A stretch of DNA of 64,000 nucleotides from DATFDN01 sp963818885 (GCA_963818885.1 CAWFTP010000003.1:1302001-1366000), one strand, 5' to 3'; positions 27,684-37,949 are shown, counted from the first letter of the stretch. Numbers and translations: made by a program. Notes: generated by a model from the sequence alone, not told the origin.

Positions 27684-27700
27684 CGCAGTCGCGCGCTGCA

Positions 27701-29418
27701 CTATTCCGCCAACGCCGCCTCCACCTTCGGCCGCTCGCGCAGCATCTCGAACTGATCCGCGGTCTCCTCTGGCAGCTTGGCGATCGCGATATCGCTGTAG
27801 GGGCGCACGGCGTGCTCGCGCAGCGCGTCGCTTGCGCAGGCGGTTGATGCGCCGTAGCAGCGCGACGAAGCGGATGGCTTTCACGGCAGTCTCGGCCGCA
27901 TAGCGCGGGTAGAACAGCAGCGCGGGCTCGAGCTTCAGGCCGGAGCGGCGGGAACCGCGCACTTTCAGGCGCAGATAGCCGCCCTGCAACGGGTGGATGC
28001 ACTCGATCATCGGCATACCGAGGAACACGACGATGCTGTGCATCAGCCGCTTCACGGGAACGTTGTCAGCGATGGCCCGCCGCAGCAACGTCTCCACATG
28101 TTCCATGCTGTAGTATTGGAGCCAGGCGCGGTGATACGCGCCGTGCCACTCCTGCTCCGTCATCCGGCTATGCGCGGTGCAGATGTGCTCCAGGTCGTAT
28201 TTGTTCATGTCGGGTTCCATTGGAACGCCCGTACGCCAGAGCTTCTGATGGTCCTCCGACCCCGGCAGCGGGGTCAGCATGAAGAACTCCAGGCAATCGA
28301 CCGGAAGCTCGCGCTTGAGGATCTCGATGTCGCTGCGCGATCGACTCGGCCGTATCCTCGGGGAATCCCAGAATGTAGCCGCAGAAGGTGATCACGCCGG
28401 CGGCGCGCCAGGCTTGCAGCATGCGGCGATACTCGCCGATCTTGTTCTGCCGCTTCTTCGCGTGCACCAGGTTGCCGGGATTGATCGTCTCCAGTCCGAT
28501 GAAGACCCGCAGGCAGCCGGCGCGGCGGCACTTCTCGATGAAGTTCGGGATCAGGTAGGCGAGCGCGTCCACCTGGATCAGGAAGGTGAACGGCACGTCC
28601 TCCCGCTCGCGCAGCTCGATTATGCGATCGAGAATCTCCTCCCAATGGCGGTTGCGCGCGAAATCGTCGTCGGTGATGAAGAAGCGAGTGACGCCATTGT
28701 CCAGATGCTCGCGCAGCAGCCGCTCGATGTCGTCCCCGGTGCGATACCGCGACTTGCGCCCCTGGACATTGATGATGGTGCAGAAGCTGCACTGGAATGG
28801 GCACCCACGCCCGGCGTCGAACGACCCGATGGGCGGCGAGTAGCGCTGCAGCCGGTCCGGCGGCAGGTAGGGAACTGCCGCGCCCTGCAGGCCGGGCAGG
28901 TCGGAGAGGAAATTATACACGGCCTGCAACCGCCCCGCGTAGGCGTCGCGCAGCAGCGCGTCGATATGCCCTTCGGCCTCCCCGGCGAACAGCGTGATGC
29001 CGAGGTCAAGCGCCTCTTGCAGATCGGGCGGCAGCTCGTCGAGCATCGAGAGGCAACCGCTGACATGAAATCCGCCGATGACCACAGCCAGCCCGCGCGC
29101 GCGGAACGCCCGCGCGAGGTCCATCGCACGCGGAAACTGGTTGCTCTGCACGCCCACCAGGAACACCACGCCGCCGCCGGTCTCGGCGATCTTGCGCGCG
29201 ACGCGGTCCACCTTGATGATCGTGTTGCACTCATCCCAGCCATCATAGGTAAGCGCGACATCGCTCCCGAGCACCCCACGCGAAGCGGCGTCCTGCACGA
29301 TCGCGTAAAGGCTCGCAAGCGAGTTGGACGGGATCGACGCCTTCCACCACTGGATGACGTAACCGTCGTCATCGTAGTGAGAAGGCTTGATCATCTCGAC
29401 GTGGAAGACCCTCGCCAC
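27701..29418 (-). CDS. B12-binding domain radical SAM protein (two frameshifts)
   Basis: This is a radical SAM enzyme of about 570 residues. The N-terminal half resembles a cobalamin-binding Rossmann domain (VVFLVGVQSNQFPRAMDLAR, VIGGFHVSG). The cluster motif is GRGCPFQCSFCTIINVQGRK (CxxxCxxC). Next come RFFITDDDFARNRHWEEIL, LRVFIGLETINPGNLV and CGYILGFPEDTAESIA. A shift near 28338 leads to DIEILKRELPVDCLEFFMLT, PLPGSEDHQKLW and EPDMNKYDLEH. A second near 27840 leads to the end KLPEETADQFEMLRERPKVE. Close homologues occur in many alphaproteobacteria without a known product. Methylation or ring rearrangement of a lipid or cofactor is possible, but I do not assign a reaction. Confidence 0.85.
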
Positions 29419-29493
29419 GAGGCGCCTCCTGATCCGGGGCTTTCTCGCTCCTTACATGCGCGCAGCGGCCTTGCCAAGAAATGGTAGCGGTTG

Positions 29494-30195
29494 TCACACC
29501 GCGAGGTAGCGCTCGCGTACCGCCGAATTGGCCTGCAATGCCGCCATTGTCCCCGTCCACACCACGCGGCCGGTCTCGATCACCACCGCGCGGTTCGCGA
29601 CCCGCCGAGCGAAGTGCAGGTTCTGCTCGGCCAGCAGCATCGTCAGCCCGTCGCGTTTCAGCGCCCGCAGCGCGTCCGCGAGTTCCGCGACGATCAGCGG
29701 CGACAATCCCTCGCTTGGCTCGTCGAGCAGGATCAATCGCGGGTTGCCCATCAGCGTGCGCGCGATGGCCAGCATCTGCTGCTCCCCGCCGCTCATCCGC
29801 CCGCCCAGCCGTCGCTGCATCGCGCCCAGGTTGGGAAACAGCGCGAACAGCCGCTCGGGGGTCCATTCTAGCAGGCCGTCACGCGCCGGCCGTCTGCCTG
29901 CCATGAGATTCTCGATCACCGTCAGCTCGGTGAAGATGCGCCGCTCCTCGGGCACGTAGCCCAGACCCAGCCGCGCGATCCGGAACGGCGGCTCCCCGGC
30001 GATCTCCTGACCCATGAAGCGGATGGAACCGGCGGACGGCCGAACCAAGCCCATCAGCGCTTTCAGCGTCGTGCTCTTCCCCGCGCCGTTGCGCCCGATC
30101 AGCACGCAGGCCTCGCCCGGCTCGATCGCAAAGCCGACATCCTCCAGCACCTGCGCACGCCCGTACCGCGCGGCGAGTCCGCGCACCGTCAGCAT
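29494..30195 (-). CDS. Branched-chain amino acid type ABC transporter ATPase, LivF type (system A)
   Basis: This is the second ATPase of a Liv-type importer, 233 residues. It starts MLTVRGLAARYGRAQVLEDV with Walker A GRNGAGKST, then IARLGLGYVPEERRIFTELT, the signature MSGGEQQMLAIARTLM, Walker B LILLDEPSEGLSPLIV and MLLAEQNLHFARRVANRAVV. The ending GTMAALQANSAVRERYLAV is typical for LivF. Its start overlaps the LivG stop by seven bases. It is the last gene of the reverse-strand system. Liv-type systems import branched-chain amino acids, but also amides, urea and aromatic acids, so the substrate is open. Confidence 0.92.
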   Translation of the reverse strand: MLTVRGLAARYGRAQVLEDVGFAIEPGEACVLIGRNGAGKSTTLKALMGLVRPSAGSIRFMGQEIAGEPPFRIARLGLGYVPEERRIFTELTVIENLMAGRRPARDGLLEWTPERLFALFPNLGAMQRRLGGRMSGGEQQMLAIARTLMGNPRLILLDEPSEGLSPLIVAELADALRALKRDGLTMLLAEQNLHFARRVANRAVVIETGRVVWTGTMAALQANSAVRERYLAV

Positions 30196-30935
30196 CCCAG
30201 ATACACCGCCCGCACTCGCGCATCGCGCCGGATCGAATTGGGCGGCCCTTCGGCGATCAGTACACCGTGATCCAGCACCAGCACACGGTCGGCAGCGCCG
30301 AACACCACGTCCATGTCGTGCTCGGTGAACAGCACCGCGAGGCCGCGATATCGCGCGGCTTCGCGCACCAGCCGCATCAGCGCCTCGCGCTCACCCGCCG
30401 CCATGCCGGCGGTGGGCTCGTCCATCAGCAGGAGGAGCGGATCGGTGGCGAGCGCCATCGCCAGATCGAGGCGCTTCAGATCCCCGTAGGCGAGCACGCC
30501 CGCCGCGCGCGCCGCCTGCGCCGCGAGCCCGACCTGCTCCAGCAGCCGGTCCGCGGCCGACGCCTCGAAACGCGACGCCGGCCGCCAGAAGCGCCAGGTC
30601 CGCCTTGCATGCGCGGTCAACGCGGTCTGCACGTTCTCCCGCACCGTCATGGAGGCGAAGGTCTCCGTCACCTGGAACGTGTGCCCGACGCCGAGCCGGC
30701 TGATCGCACGCGGCCTCCATCCGGTGACCGCGCGACCCAGCAGGGTGACGATGCCGGCATCGGGGGGGAGCTGGCCGCCCAGCATGTCGAAGCAGGTCGA
30801 CTTGCCGGCGCCGTTCGGACCGATCAGCGCGACCATCTCGCCTCGATCCAAGCTGAAGGAGACACCGTCCACCGCAAGCACCCCGCCGAAGGATTTGCGC
30901 AGCCCTCGGACGGTTAGCAGCGCCTCGGTGCTCAC
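30189..30935 (-). CDS. Liv-type ABC transporter ATPase, LivG type (system A)
   Basis: This is the first ATPase of the reverse Liv-type system, 248 residues. The GTG start (VSTEALLTVRGLRKSFGGVLAV) overlaps the stop of the permease gene as GTGA. Walker A is GPNGAGKST, the LivG-type loop is ISRLGVGHTFQVTETFASMTVRENV, and the signature position reads VLAYGDLKRLDLAMALATDP, where LivG proteins often have YGxQR rather than LSGGQ. Walker B is LLLLMDEPTAGM and the H-loop is FTEHDMDVVFG. Family-typical RDARVRAVYLG closes the protein. Confidence 0.92.
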   Translation of the reverse strand: MSTEALLTVRGLRKSFGGVLAVDGVSFSLDRGEMVALIGPNGAGKSTCFDMLGGQLPPDAGIVTLLGRAVTGWRPRAISRLGVGHTFQVTETFASMTVRENVQTALTAHARRTWRFWRPASRFEASAADRLLEQVGLAAQAARAAGVLAYGDLKRLDLAMALATDPLLLLMDEPTAGMAAGEREALMRLVREAARYRGLAVLFTEHDMDVVFGAADRVLVLDHGVLIAEGPPNSIRRDARVRAVYLGC

Positions 30936-32770
30936 GCCGTCTGCGGTCGTGCCCACACCCGCTCGATCCCGCCCACGATTCCCTCAGGGAACACCAGGAC
31001 CAGCACGATAATGACAAGCCCGAGCGCCAGCCGCCACAAGTCTGTGCTCTGCAACAGCACATCATAGAGGCCGGTGTAGCCGAGCGCGCCGACGATCGGC
31101 CCCGCCATCGTCTGCACGCCGCCCAGCAGCACCATCAACAGCGCATCGACCGAGCGGGAGATGTCCGCATAGGATGGAAACACGCTGCCCTTGGCGAAGG
31201 CGAACACGCCGCCCGCCAATCCGCCCGCGGCGCCGGCGATCGCGAACCCCACAATGCGCAGGCCCAATACCGGCAAGCCGATTGCTGCCGCCCGCCGCGC
31301 CGAATCGCGTGTCGCCCGCAGCGCGTAACCGAACGGGGCATACAGCATCCGACGCAGCAGCAGCGCCGCACCGATGCAGAGTCCCAGCGCAAGCCAATAG
31401 TACGCTCCCGCCGTTCCCACCCAGCGCGCCGGCCAGACATTCAGCATCCCGTTGTCGCCCCCCGTCAGCTCCACCCATTGGAACGCCATCGCCCAGACGA
31501 TCTGGGCGAACGCGAGCGTAATCATCGCGAGGTAGACGCCGGACAGACGCACGGTGAAGCCGGCGATCAGCAGCGCGACGAGTCCCGCAAGCACCGGCGC
31601 GGCGCCAAGCGCGAGCAGCATCGGCATATGCGCCGCGGCGACCAGCGCCGCCGCATAGGCACCAAGGCCGAACCAGGCGGCATGGCCGAAGCTCGGCATG
31701 CCGCCCGGCCCCATGACGAAATGCAGGCTGGCAGCGAACAGGATCGCGACCGCCGCCTCGGTCAGCACCGACAGGCCATAGGTGCTCAGGTACAGCGGCG
31801 CGGCGATGGCGGCCGCGAGCGCCATCGCCCCCAGCACGCGCGCCAACCATGGCGAGGCCCGCACCAGCGGCGCGACTGCGCCCCCGCCGCGCGCCTCCGC
31901 GATGGGGCGCCCAAGCAATCCGTTTTGGCGCGCCATCAGCACCAACGCCATCACCGCGAACGCCAGCACCAGCGTCGCGCGCGGCACCAGGACGAGGCCG
32001 TACGCCTGCAGCAGGGCGATCAGCAGGGAGGCGAGATAGGCTCCCGGCACGCTGCCCAGCCCGCCCAGGACGACGATCACGAATGCATCCACGATGGCGC
32101 TCAAGTCTATCTGCAGATTGGCCGAATGGTCCGGCAGCGCAAGCGCGCCCCCAAGTCCCGCAAGCGTGGCGCCAAGCACGAAGACGGCGGTGAACAGAAG
32201 GCGCTGGTCGACGCCCAGCGCGCCCAGCATTTCCCGGTCCTGCGTTGCCGCCCGCACCAGCGCGCCCCACCGCGTCCGCGTCAGCAGCAGCCACAGGCCG
32301 AGCAGCACCAGTGGCCCCACTCCGATCAGGGCAAGGTCGTACGTGGGGAAACGGCTGCCGGCGATCGGCACATAGCCGCGCAGCCAGGGCGGGCGCGGCA
32401 GTTGCAGATCGTCAGGGCCCCAGATCTTGAGCGTGACATCCTGCACGATCAAGACCACGCCGAAGGTCGCGAGAAGCTGAAACAGCGGCGGCGCACCGTA
32501 GATGCGCCGCAGCAGCCCGATTTCGATCACCGCCCCCAGCACGCCCACCGCGGCCGCCGCGGCGATCACGCCAAGGACGAACCCGGCCGGTGTTCCCGCC
32601 AGATGCGAAAGGACGCTGATCCCGATATAGGCGCCCAGCATGTACAGGCTGCCGTGCGCGAAATTCACCACGCGGGTGACGCCGAAGATGACCGTCAGCC
32701 CGGCGGACAGCAGGAACAGCGACGACGCGCTGGCGAGCCCGGTCAGCCCTTGGATGAGGACGAAGCTCAC
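30932..32770 (-). CDS. Fused Liv-type permease, LivH and LivM in one chain (system A)
   Basis: This is a single open frame of 612 residues that holds both permeases. Residues 1 to about 290 are LivH: FLLSAGLTVIFGVTRVVNFAHGSLYMLGAY, RAATQDREMLGALGVDQRLL and IVVLGGLGSVPGAYLASLLI. From about 320 comes LivM: LVLTEAAVAILFAASLHFVMG-type start, GGMPSFGHAAWFGLGAYAAAL, YALRATRDSARRAAAIGLPV and LLMVLLGGVQTMAGPIVGAL. Around fifteen hydrophobic segments are seen. The GTG start overlaps the binding-protein stop (GTGA). LivH-LivM fusions are known in proteobacteria. The neighbouring forward system keeps LivH separate and fuses LivM to LivG instead. Confidence 0.92.
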   Translation of the reverse strand: MSFVLIQGLTGLASASSLFLLSAGLTVIFGVTRVVNFAHGSLYMLGAYIGISVLSHLAGTPAGFVLGVIAAAAAVGVLGAVIEIGLLRRIYGAPPLFQLLATFGVVLIVQDVTLKIWGPDDLQLPRPPWLRGYVPIAGSRFPTYDLALIGVGPLVLLGLWLLLTRTRWGALVRAATQDREMLGALGVDQRLLFTAVFVLGATLAGLGGALALPDHSANLQIDLSAIVDAFVIVVLGGLGSVPGAYLASLLIALLQAYGLVLVPRATLVLAFAVMALVLMARQNGLLGRPIAEARGGGAVAPLVRASPWLARVLGAMALAAAIAAPLYLSTYGLSVLTEAAVAILFAASLHFVMGPGGMPSFGHAAWFGLGAYAAALVAAAHMPMLLALGAAPVLAGLVALLIAGFTVRLSGVYLAMITLAFAQIVWAMAFQWVELTGGDNGMLNVWPARWVGTAGAYYWLALGLCIGAALLLRRMLYAPFGYALRATRDSARRAAAIGLPVLGLRIVGFAIAGAAGGLAGGVFAFAKGSVFPSYADISRSVDALLMVLLGGVQTMAGPIVGALGYTGLYDVLLQSTDLWRLALGLVIIVLVLVFPEGIVGGIERVWARPQTA

Positions 32771-33981
32771 CCGACGTTGGGCCGCAGCTTGCGCACCTCC
32801 GCGTCCGACGGCAGGACGGAGGCGCCGTCCACATAGTGCCAATCGATCATCACACCCTTGCCGTGGTCGAGCGCGAGCTTGCCGACGAAAGTCCCCATGG
32901 TGCTCTGATGGTCGATCGCGCGGTAGATCACGTGACCGAACGGCGTCTCGAACCCGACGCCCGAGAATCCATTTACCAACTGGTCGGTCGACGTTCCCCC
33001 CGCGGCGTTCAGTCCTGCGACGATCGAGTGGATGAGCGAATAGCCGACCACCGAGCCCATCCGCGGCGATTCATTGAACCGCGTCTGGTAGGCGCGCACG
33101 AATTTCGCGTTCGGTCCGTCTTTATCCTGCACGCCGGGATAGCCGGTGACGATCCAGCCAGGCGGGGTCTCGGCACCCAGCGCGTCGAGATATTCGGGCT
33201 CGCCGGTCAGCAGCGACACCACGCCCCGGTTCTCGAACAGCCCGCGCGTGTTGCCCTGGCGGACGAAGTTCGTCAGGTCGGCCCCGAAGGTCACGTTGAA
33301 CAGCGCGTCAGGCTTCGCTGCCGCCAGTGCCTCCACCGTTGCGCCGGCATCGATATGTCCGAGCGCCGGCCATTGCTCGGCGACGAACTGCACGCCAGGC
33401 TGCTTCTCCGCCAGCAGTTTCTTGAACCACTTCACCGCCGACTGGCCGTATTCGTAGTTCGGTGCGACCGTCGCCCAGCGCGTCGCCTTCAATGCGACGG
33501 CGTCGGGGATCAGCATGGCGACCTGCATGTAGGTGGACGGGCGCAGCCGGAAGCACGTCCGGTTGCCGTCCGCCCAGACCAGCGCATCCGCCAGCGGCTC
33601 GCCCGCGACATAGAGCTTGTTCGCGTGCAGCGCGTAGTCGGACAGGGCAAGGCCGATATTCGACAGGTACCCGCCGGCGAGCAGATCGACCTTCTCGTCG
33701 TTGACCAGCTCGCCCGCGAGGCGGATCGCATCGGCGGGCTTGCCCGCGTCGTCGCGCGAGATGACCTCGACCTTGCGTCCCAGCGCTCCGCGGTTCGCGT
33801 TCACCTCGTCCACCGCCATCTGCCAGCCCTTGCGATAGGGCAGCGTGAACGCGGGAATCGCGGTATAGCTATTGATCTCGCCGATCCGGATCGGCGCCGT
33901 GCCCTGGGCACGTCCAATCGCCGGTGCGGCAAACAGAGACGCCGTCCCGCCGAGCGCGGCGCGGCGCGTGATGCTGGGCAT
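32767..33981 (-). CDS. Liv-type periplasmic binding protein (system A)
   Basis: This is a type I periplasmic binding protein of 404 residues. It carries a Tat-like signal, MPSITRRAALGGTASLFAAPAIGRAQG, with twin arginines. The mature part begins PIRIGEINSYTAIPAFTLPYRKGWQMAVDEVNA and contains KVEVISRDDAGKPADAI, LLAGGYLSNIGLALSDYA, YEYGQSAVKWFKKLL and the end GVMIDWHYVDGASVLPSDA. GGAGAG precedes the ATG. The lobes fit the amide/branched-chain amino acid binding group. Tyr and Asp positions that contact an alpha-amino acid cannot be assigned safely, so the ligand may be an organic acid. It is first in its operon. Confidence 0.9.
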   Translation of the reverse strand: MPSITRRAALGGTASLFAAPAIGRAQGTAPIRIGEINSYTAIPAFTLPYRKGWQMAVDEVNANRGALGRKVEVISRDDAGKPADAIRLAGELVNDEKVDLLAGGYLSNIGLALSDYALHANKLYVAGEPLADALVWADGNRTCFRLRPSTYMQVAMLIPDAVALKATRWATVAPNYEYGQSAVKWFKKLLAEKQPGVQFVAEQWPALGHIDAGATVEALAAAKPDALFNVTFGADLTNFVRQGNTRGLFENRGVVSLLTGEPEYLDALGAETPPGWIVTGYPGVQDKDGPNAKFVRAYQTRFNESPRMGSVVGYSLIHSIVAGLNAAGGTSTDQLVNGFSGVGFETPFGHVIYRAIDHQSTMGTFVGKLALDHGKGVMIDWHYVDGASVLPSDAEVRKLRPNVG

Positions 33982-34146
33982 GATGCTCTCCGGGTGAGCC
34001 TGACGCTGATCGTTGCCAACCGGCGGGATCATGCGCCGTTCGCGTCCATATTGTCGAGACGTGCCCCGCTTGACGCGGCGGCTGACTCCCCGCCTACTCC
34101 TTCAGCTTCGCGTCAAAACAATAATTGACCTGAAGGGAGAGCAGGG
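33982..34146. promoter_or_regulatory. Divergent control region between the two Liv-type systems
   Basis: This 165-base gap separates the start codons of two binding-protein genes that are transcribed away from each other, so it must hold the promoters of both transport operons. Candidate elements toward the forward side are a CTTGACG at 34070-34076 and an AAGGGAGAG ribosome binding site just before the ATG. No clean -10 box or palindromic operator is evident. Nothing codes here in a convincing way. Confidence 0.5.
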
Positions 34147-35322
34147 ATGCCGTTTGCCATGCCGTGGGTCGGGGCGCTCGCGGGTGCCGCCTTCGCCTTG
34201 TCGGCCACCGTCACCGGGGCGCGCGCGGCCGAGCCGATCGTCATCGGCGCGACCACGTCGCAGACCGGCGCCCTCGCCGAGGATGCGGATTATCAAAACC
34301 GTGGGATCGAGCTCGGGATCGACGTGGCCAACGAGCATGGCGGCTGGCTCGACCGCAAGCTCGAGCTCAAGCTTTACGACGACAAGAGCGATCCCGGCAC
34401 GGCGGTGCGACTCTACACGCGGCTGATAACGAACGACCGTGTCAACCTGCTGATCGGGCCGTATTCCAGCGGGATCACTCAGGCCGTCGCGCCGCTCATC
34501 AACAAATACGAATATGCGACCCTGGCGCCCGGTGCCTCGCTACCCGACATCTTTGTCTCCGGTAATAAATGGGTTTTCCAAAGCGTCGCCTCCTCCCTGC
34601 AGTACCTCGACGAGGTACTGCCGATCGCAAAGAAGGATGGAGCTAGCACGGCTGCCATCCTGGGACTCAAGTCCGCCTTTTCGCTCGCCTGCTACAAGGC
34701 GCGTGTTGAGCAGGCCGAGAAGCTCGGCATGAAGGTCGTCTATCAGACCACCTACTCGCTGCCGCAGCCGGACTTCGCGTCTATCGCGCTGGCGATCAAG
34801 AATGTCCATCCGGACGTGGTGCTTGGCTGCACCTACTACCCGGACGCGGTCGGACTCACGCAGGCGCTGCACAACCAGGGCTTCGCGCCGAAATACCTTG
34901 CCCTGACGATCGGCCCGGTGGAGGCGGCCTTCGGCAAAGCGGTAGGCAGCCTTGCCAACGGCATCATCTCCAACACGAGCTGGTGGTCCAACTTCAAGAC
35001 TCCTGGCAACGCGGAGTTCATCGCCGCCTACAAGGCCAAGTTTCATCAGGACCCGGACTACCATTCCGCCGCCGGATACTCCGCCGTGGAGGTGCTGGGC
35101 GCTGCGGTAAAGGCGACCAACTCGCTCGATCAGGCGAAAATTCGCGACTGGCTGCTGCACAACCAGGTGCCCACCGTCCAGGGGACGTTCAAGGTGGACG
35201 AGAACGGCTTGTCCAATGGGTTCAACCAGTATCTCGTGCAGGTGCAGGACGGGGTGATCAAGCTGATCACGCCACCCGACCTGGCGCAGGCGAAGCTGAT
35301 CGTCCCCTATCCTGGCAAGTGA
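34147..35322 (+). CDS. Liv-type periplasmic binding protein (system B)
   Basis: This is a type I binding protein of 391 residues with a Sec-type signal, PWVGALAGAAFALSATVTGARAA. The mature part starts EPIVIGATTSQTGALAEDADY and has GIDVANEHGGWLDRKLEL, NLLIGPYSSGITQAVAPLIN, PDVVLGCTYYPDAVGLTQAL and YSAVEVLGAAVKATNSLD. The last part is LPSDA-free and ends LAQAKLIVPYPGK. A GGGAGAG site lies before the ATG. It is only distantly related to the system A binding protein, so the two transporters probably take different solutes. It heads a six-gene run that continues into acyl-CoA metabolism. Confidence 0.9.
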   Translation: MPFAMPWVGALAGAAFALSATVTGARAAEPIVIGATTSQTGALAEDADYQNRGIELGIDVANEHGGWLDRKLELKLYDDKSDPGTAVRLYTRLITNDRVNLLIGPYSSGITQAVAPLINKYEYATLAPGASLPDIFVSGNKWVFQSVASSLQYLDEVLPIAKKDGASTAAILGLKSAFSLACYKARVEQAEKLGMKVVYQTTYSLPQPDFASIALAIKNVHPDVVLGCTYYPDAVGLTQALHNQGFAPKYLALTIGPVEAAFGKAVGSLANGIISNTSWWSNFKTPGNAEFIAAYKAKFHQDPDYHSAAGYSAVEVLGAAVKATNSLDQAKIRDWLLHNQVPTVQGTFKVDENGLSNGFNQYLVQVQDGVIKLITPPDLAQAKLIVPYPGK

Positions 35323-35371
35323 GCTTCGCGGCTTGAACCCGTGCACACCGCGTGGCACCCGAGATAGATCG

Positions 35372-36241
35372 ATGCTGGCGGCACAGCTCCTGATCAACGG
35401 CATCCTGCTCGGCGGCACCTACGTGCTGATCGCGCAGAGCCTCAACCTGATCTTCGGCGTCATGGGCGTGGTCAACCTCGCCCATGGCAGCTTCATCGTG
35501 CTGGCCGGGCTGTTCACCGTCTGGTTCGCCGCGCACAGCTCGGCGAGCCCGCTGATCGTGCTGCCGGTGGTCTTCATCGTCATGTTCGGCGTCGGCGCCA
35601 TCCTGCAGCCGCTGATCCTGGAGCCGCTGGCGAAATACGGCAGGCGGGCCGAGCTGCTGAGCCTGATGGTGACGTTCGGTCTCGACTACGTGCTGGTGCA
35701 GCTCGCCCTGCAGGTGTTCGGCTCCGACTACGTCTCGCTTCCCTACCTCCAGGCCACCTGGACGTTCGGCCAAATCACGGTCGGTCACGCCCTGTTCGTC
35801 GCCGGCGTGTTCGGCGGCGTGCTCGCGCTCCTGCTCCATATCGGACTCAACCGCACCTCGTTCGGCAAGTCGCTGCTCGCTTCCTCGCAGAGCATCGTGG
35901 GAGCGCTGAGCTGCGGGATCGATGTGCGGCGGATGCGTCTGATGGCCTTCGCGCTCGGGGTCGGGCTGGCCTCGGCGGCCGGCGTGCTGTTGGTGCTGGT
36001 GATCCCGATGGCCGCTCAGTCGGCGGACAACATCACCATTCTTGCCTTCGTGATCATCGCGCTCGGCGGCCTCGGCAATTACGCCGGCGTGGCGATCGCG
36101 GCGATCCTGCTCGGGATCGCGCAGTCGGTCGCGGGCTTCTATTTCGGCGGCGATGCCGCGAACGTGCTGCCCTATGTGCTGCTGATCGGCTTCATGGCCC
36201 TGCGACCGCAACGGTTCAGGGGAGCCTCCCTGCATGGCTGA
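35372..36241 (+). CDS. Liv-type permease, LivH type (system B)
   Basis: This is an inner-membrane permease of 289 residues. It starts MLAAQLLINGILLGGTYVLIAQSLNLIFGVMGVVNLAHGSFIVLAG, the LivH hallmark, and has FGKSLLASSQSIVGALSCGIDV and FVIIALGGLGNYAGVAIAAILL. About eight hydrophobic helices are visible. The ATG used gives this canonical start; an upstream ATG would add 13 polar residues. Its stop overlaps the start of the LivM-LivG fusion by eight bases. It forms the pore together with the LivM half of the next gene. Confidence 0.92.
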   Translation: MLAAQLLINGILLGGTYVLIAQSLNLIFGVMGVVNLAHGSFIVLAGLFTVWFAAHSSASPLIVLPVVFIVMFGVGAILQPLILEPLAKYGRRAELLSLMVTFGLDYVLVQLALQVFGSDYVSLPYLQATWTFGQITVGHALFVAGVFGGVLALLLHIGLNRTSFGKSLLASSQSIVGALSCGIDVRRMRLMAFALGVGLASAAGVLLVLVIPMAAQSADNITILAFVIIALGGLGNYAGVAIAAILLGIAQSVAGFYFGGDAANVLPYVLLIGFMALRPQRFRGASLHG

Positions 36242-37945
36242 ACGACCGGCGGGCAGGCTGCGCAGCGGCGTGACGGCGCTGGTGCTCACAGCGGCCTTCG
36301 TCGCGGTTCCGCTGTTCGGCACCCGCTACACGATGCAGTTCGCCACCGACATCCTGGTGTTCACCGCGCTGGCCTACGGCTGGAACCTGATCAGCGGCTT
36401 CACCGGCTACCTTTCGTTCGGCCAGGTCTCGTTCTACGGCATCGGCGCCTACGCGACCGGGCTCCTGGTGGCGCACACGCCGATCCCCTGGTACATCGCG
36501 ATCTGCGTGGGCGGCGTGATCGCCGCCATCGCCGCGCTGCTGCTCGGCCCGATCATGCTGCGCCTGCGCGGCATCCTGTTCGCGCTCGGCATGTTCGGCC
36601 TCGCCCGCATCCTCTCGGTGGTATTCTCCGACTGGAGCTACGTGGGCGGGGGCAGCGGCATGACCCTGCCGGCGCAGCTCACACCGCTCGCGGTCTATAG
36701 CTTCTCCGGCGCCATTGCCCTCGCCGGTTTCCTGCTCACCGCCTGGGTCGCGCGCAGCGGCTTTGGGCTCGATTGCATGAGTATCCGCGAGGACGAGGAA
36801 GCGGCGACCGCGCTCGGCGTCCCGGCGACGCGGGTGAAGGTCGTCGCCTTCGTCGTCAGCGCCGTGCTGCCCGCGCTGGCTGGCGGCCTGATCGCCTGGA
36901 ACCGCTCTTATCTCGACCCGCCCAGCATGTTCGACGCGACCATCGACCTGCAAACCGTAGTGTTCGTGCTGTTCGGCGGCATCGGCACGGTGGCGGGGCC
37001 GTTCCTCGGCACGCTGGTGCTGATGATCATTGGCGAGCAGTTCCTGGTCTATCTCCCCAACCTGGAGCTTGCGCTGTTCGGTCTGGTCGTCATCCTGACC
37101 GTGCTTCTGTTTCCGGGCGGCCTGGTCTCGCTCGCCAACCGCTTCGGCTGGCTGCAGCGCCCCATCGTGCTGGCGCCGCCCGCCCTGCCAGATGCCGTCG
37201 CGCCGCGGGCGCGGGCCGAGGTACCGGAGGGCGTCCCGGTGCTGGAGGTACGCGATTTGACGGTGCGGTTCGGCGGACTGACGGCCCTCGATCGCGTGTC
37301 CTTCGCGATCGGCGCCGGGCAGGTCGTCAGCATCATCGGCGCGAACGGGGCCGGCAAGACGACGCTTTTCAACACCATCACCGGGTTTGTGCCGCCCACG
37401 TCGGGCGACATCCTTTTCATGGGCAGCTCGGTCGCCCGCCTGCCGCCATTCCGGCGCGCCCAGCGCGGGATGGCACGCAGCTTCCAGATTCCGCGGGTGA
37501 TGGGGGCGATGACGGTGTGGGAGAACGTCGTCCTCCCGGCGCGGCACGGCAGGCAGCGCGATCGTGCGGTCGACCACGCTGCCTGGGTGCTGCGCACCGT
37601 TGACCTCGACGAGGCATGGCTGGATCCGGTCTCGCAGCTCTCCCCCGGCCTGCAACGCCTGCTGGAGTTCGCCCGCGTGCTCGCGCTCAACCCCGAGCTT
37701 GTCCTGCTCGACGAGGTGATGGCCGGCATGACCCGCACGGAACAGGAGGACGTGCGCGCCGTGATCCGCCTGCTCGGCGAGTATGGCGTCGCCGCCGTCG
37801 CCTGTGTCGAGCACGTGATCGCCGCCATCGCCGACCTGTCCGATCGCATGATCGTCCTCGATTTCGGCACCAAGATCGCCGACGACACACCTGCGCGCGT
37901 GCTGCAGGACCCCGTCGTGGTGCGCGCCTATCTGGGTGAGCCGCA

Positions 37946-37949
<4 letters not shown>
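36234..37949 (+). CDS. Fused LivM permease and LivG ATPase (system B)
   Basis: This is one chain of 571 residues. Residues 1 to about 320 are LivM (LVFTALAYGWNLISGFTGYLSFGQVSFYGIGAYATG; SIREDEEAATALGVPATRVK; VLFGGIGTVAGPFLGTLVLM). A Pro/Ala-rich linker of about 25 residues leads to a LivG ATPase from about 337: LEVRDLTVRFGGLTALDRVS, Walker A GANGAGKTTLF, RGMARSFQIPRVMGAMTVWENV, Walker B ELVLLDEVMAGM and CVEHVIAAIADLSDRM. The signature reads LSPGLQRLLEFARVLAL, not LSGGQ, and the base after Walker B is the sequence DEV rather than DEP. Its stop overlaps the LivF start (ATGA). The fusion fixes pore and ATPase at one-to-one. Confidence 0.93.

Noticed and set aside
31478..32836. 450-residue forward frame opposite the fused Liv permease
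   Set aside because: Low-complexity Gln/Arg/His composition and exact antisense position to a well-supported membrane protein.
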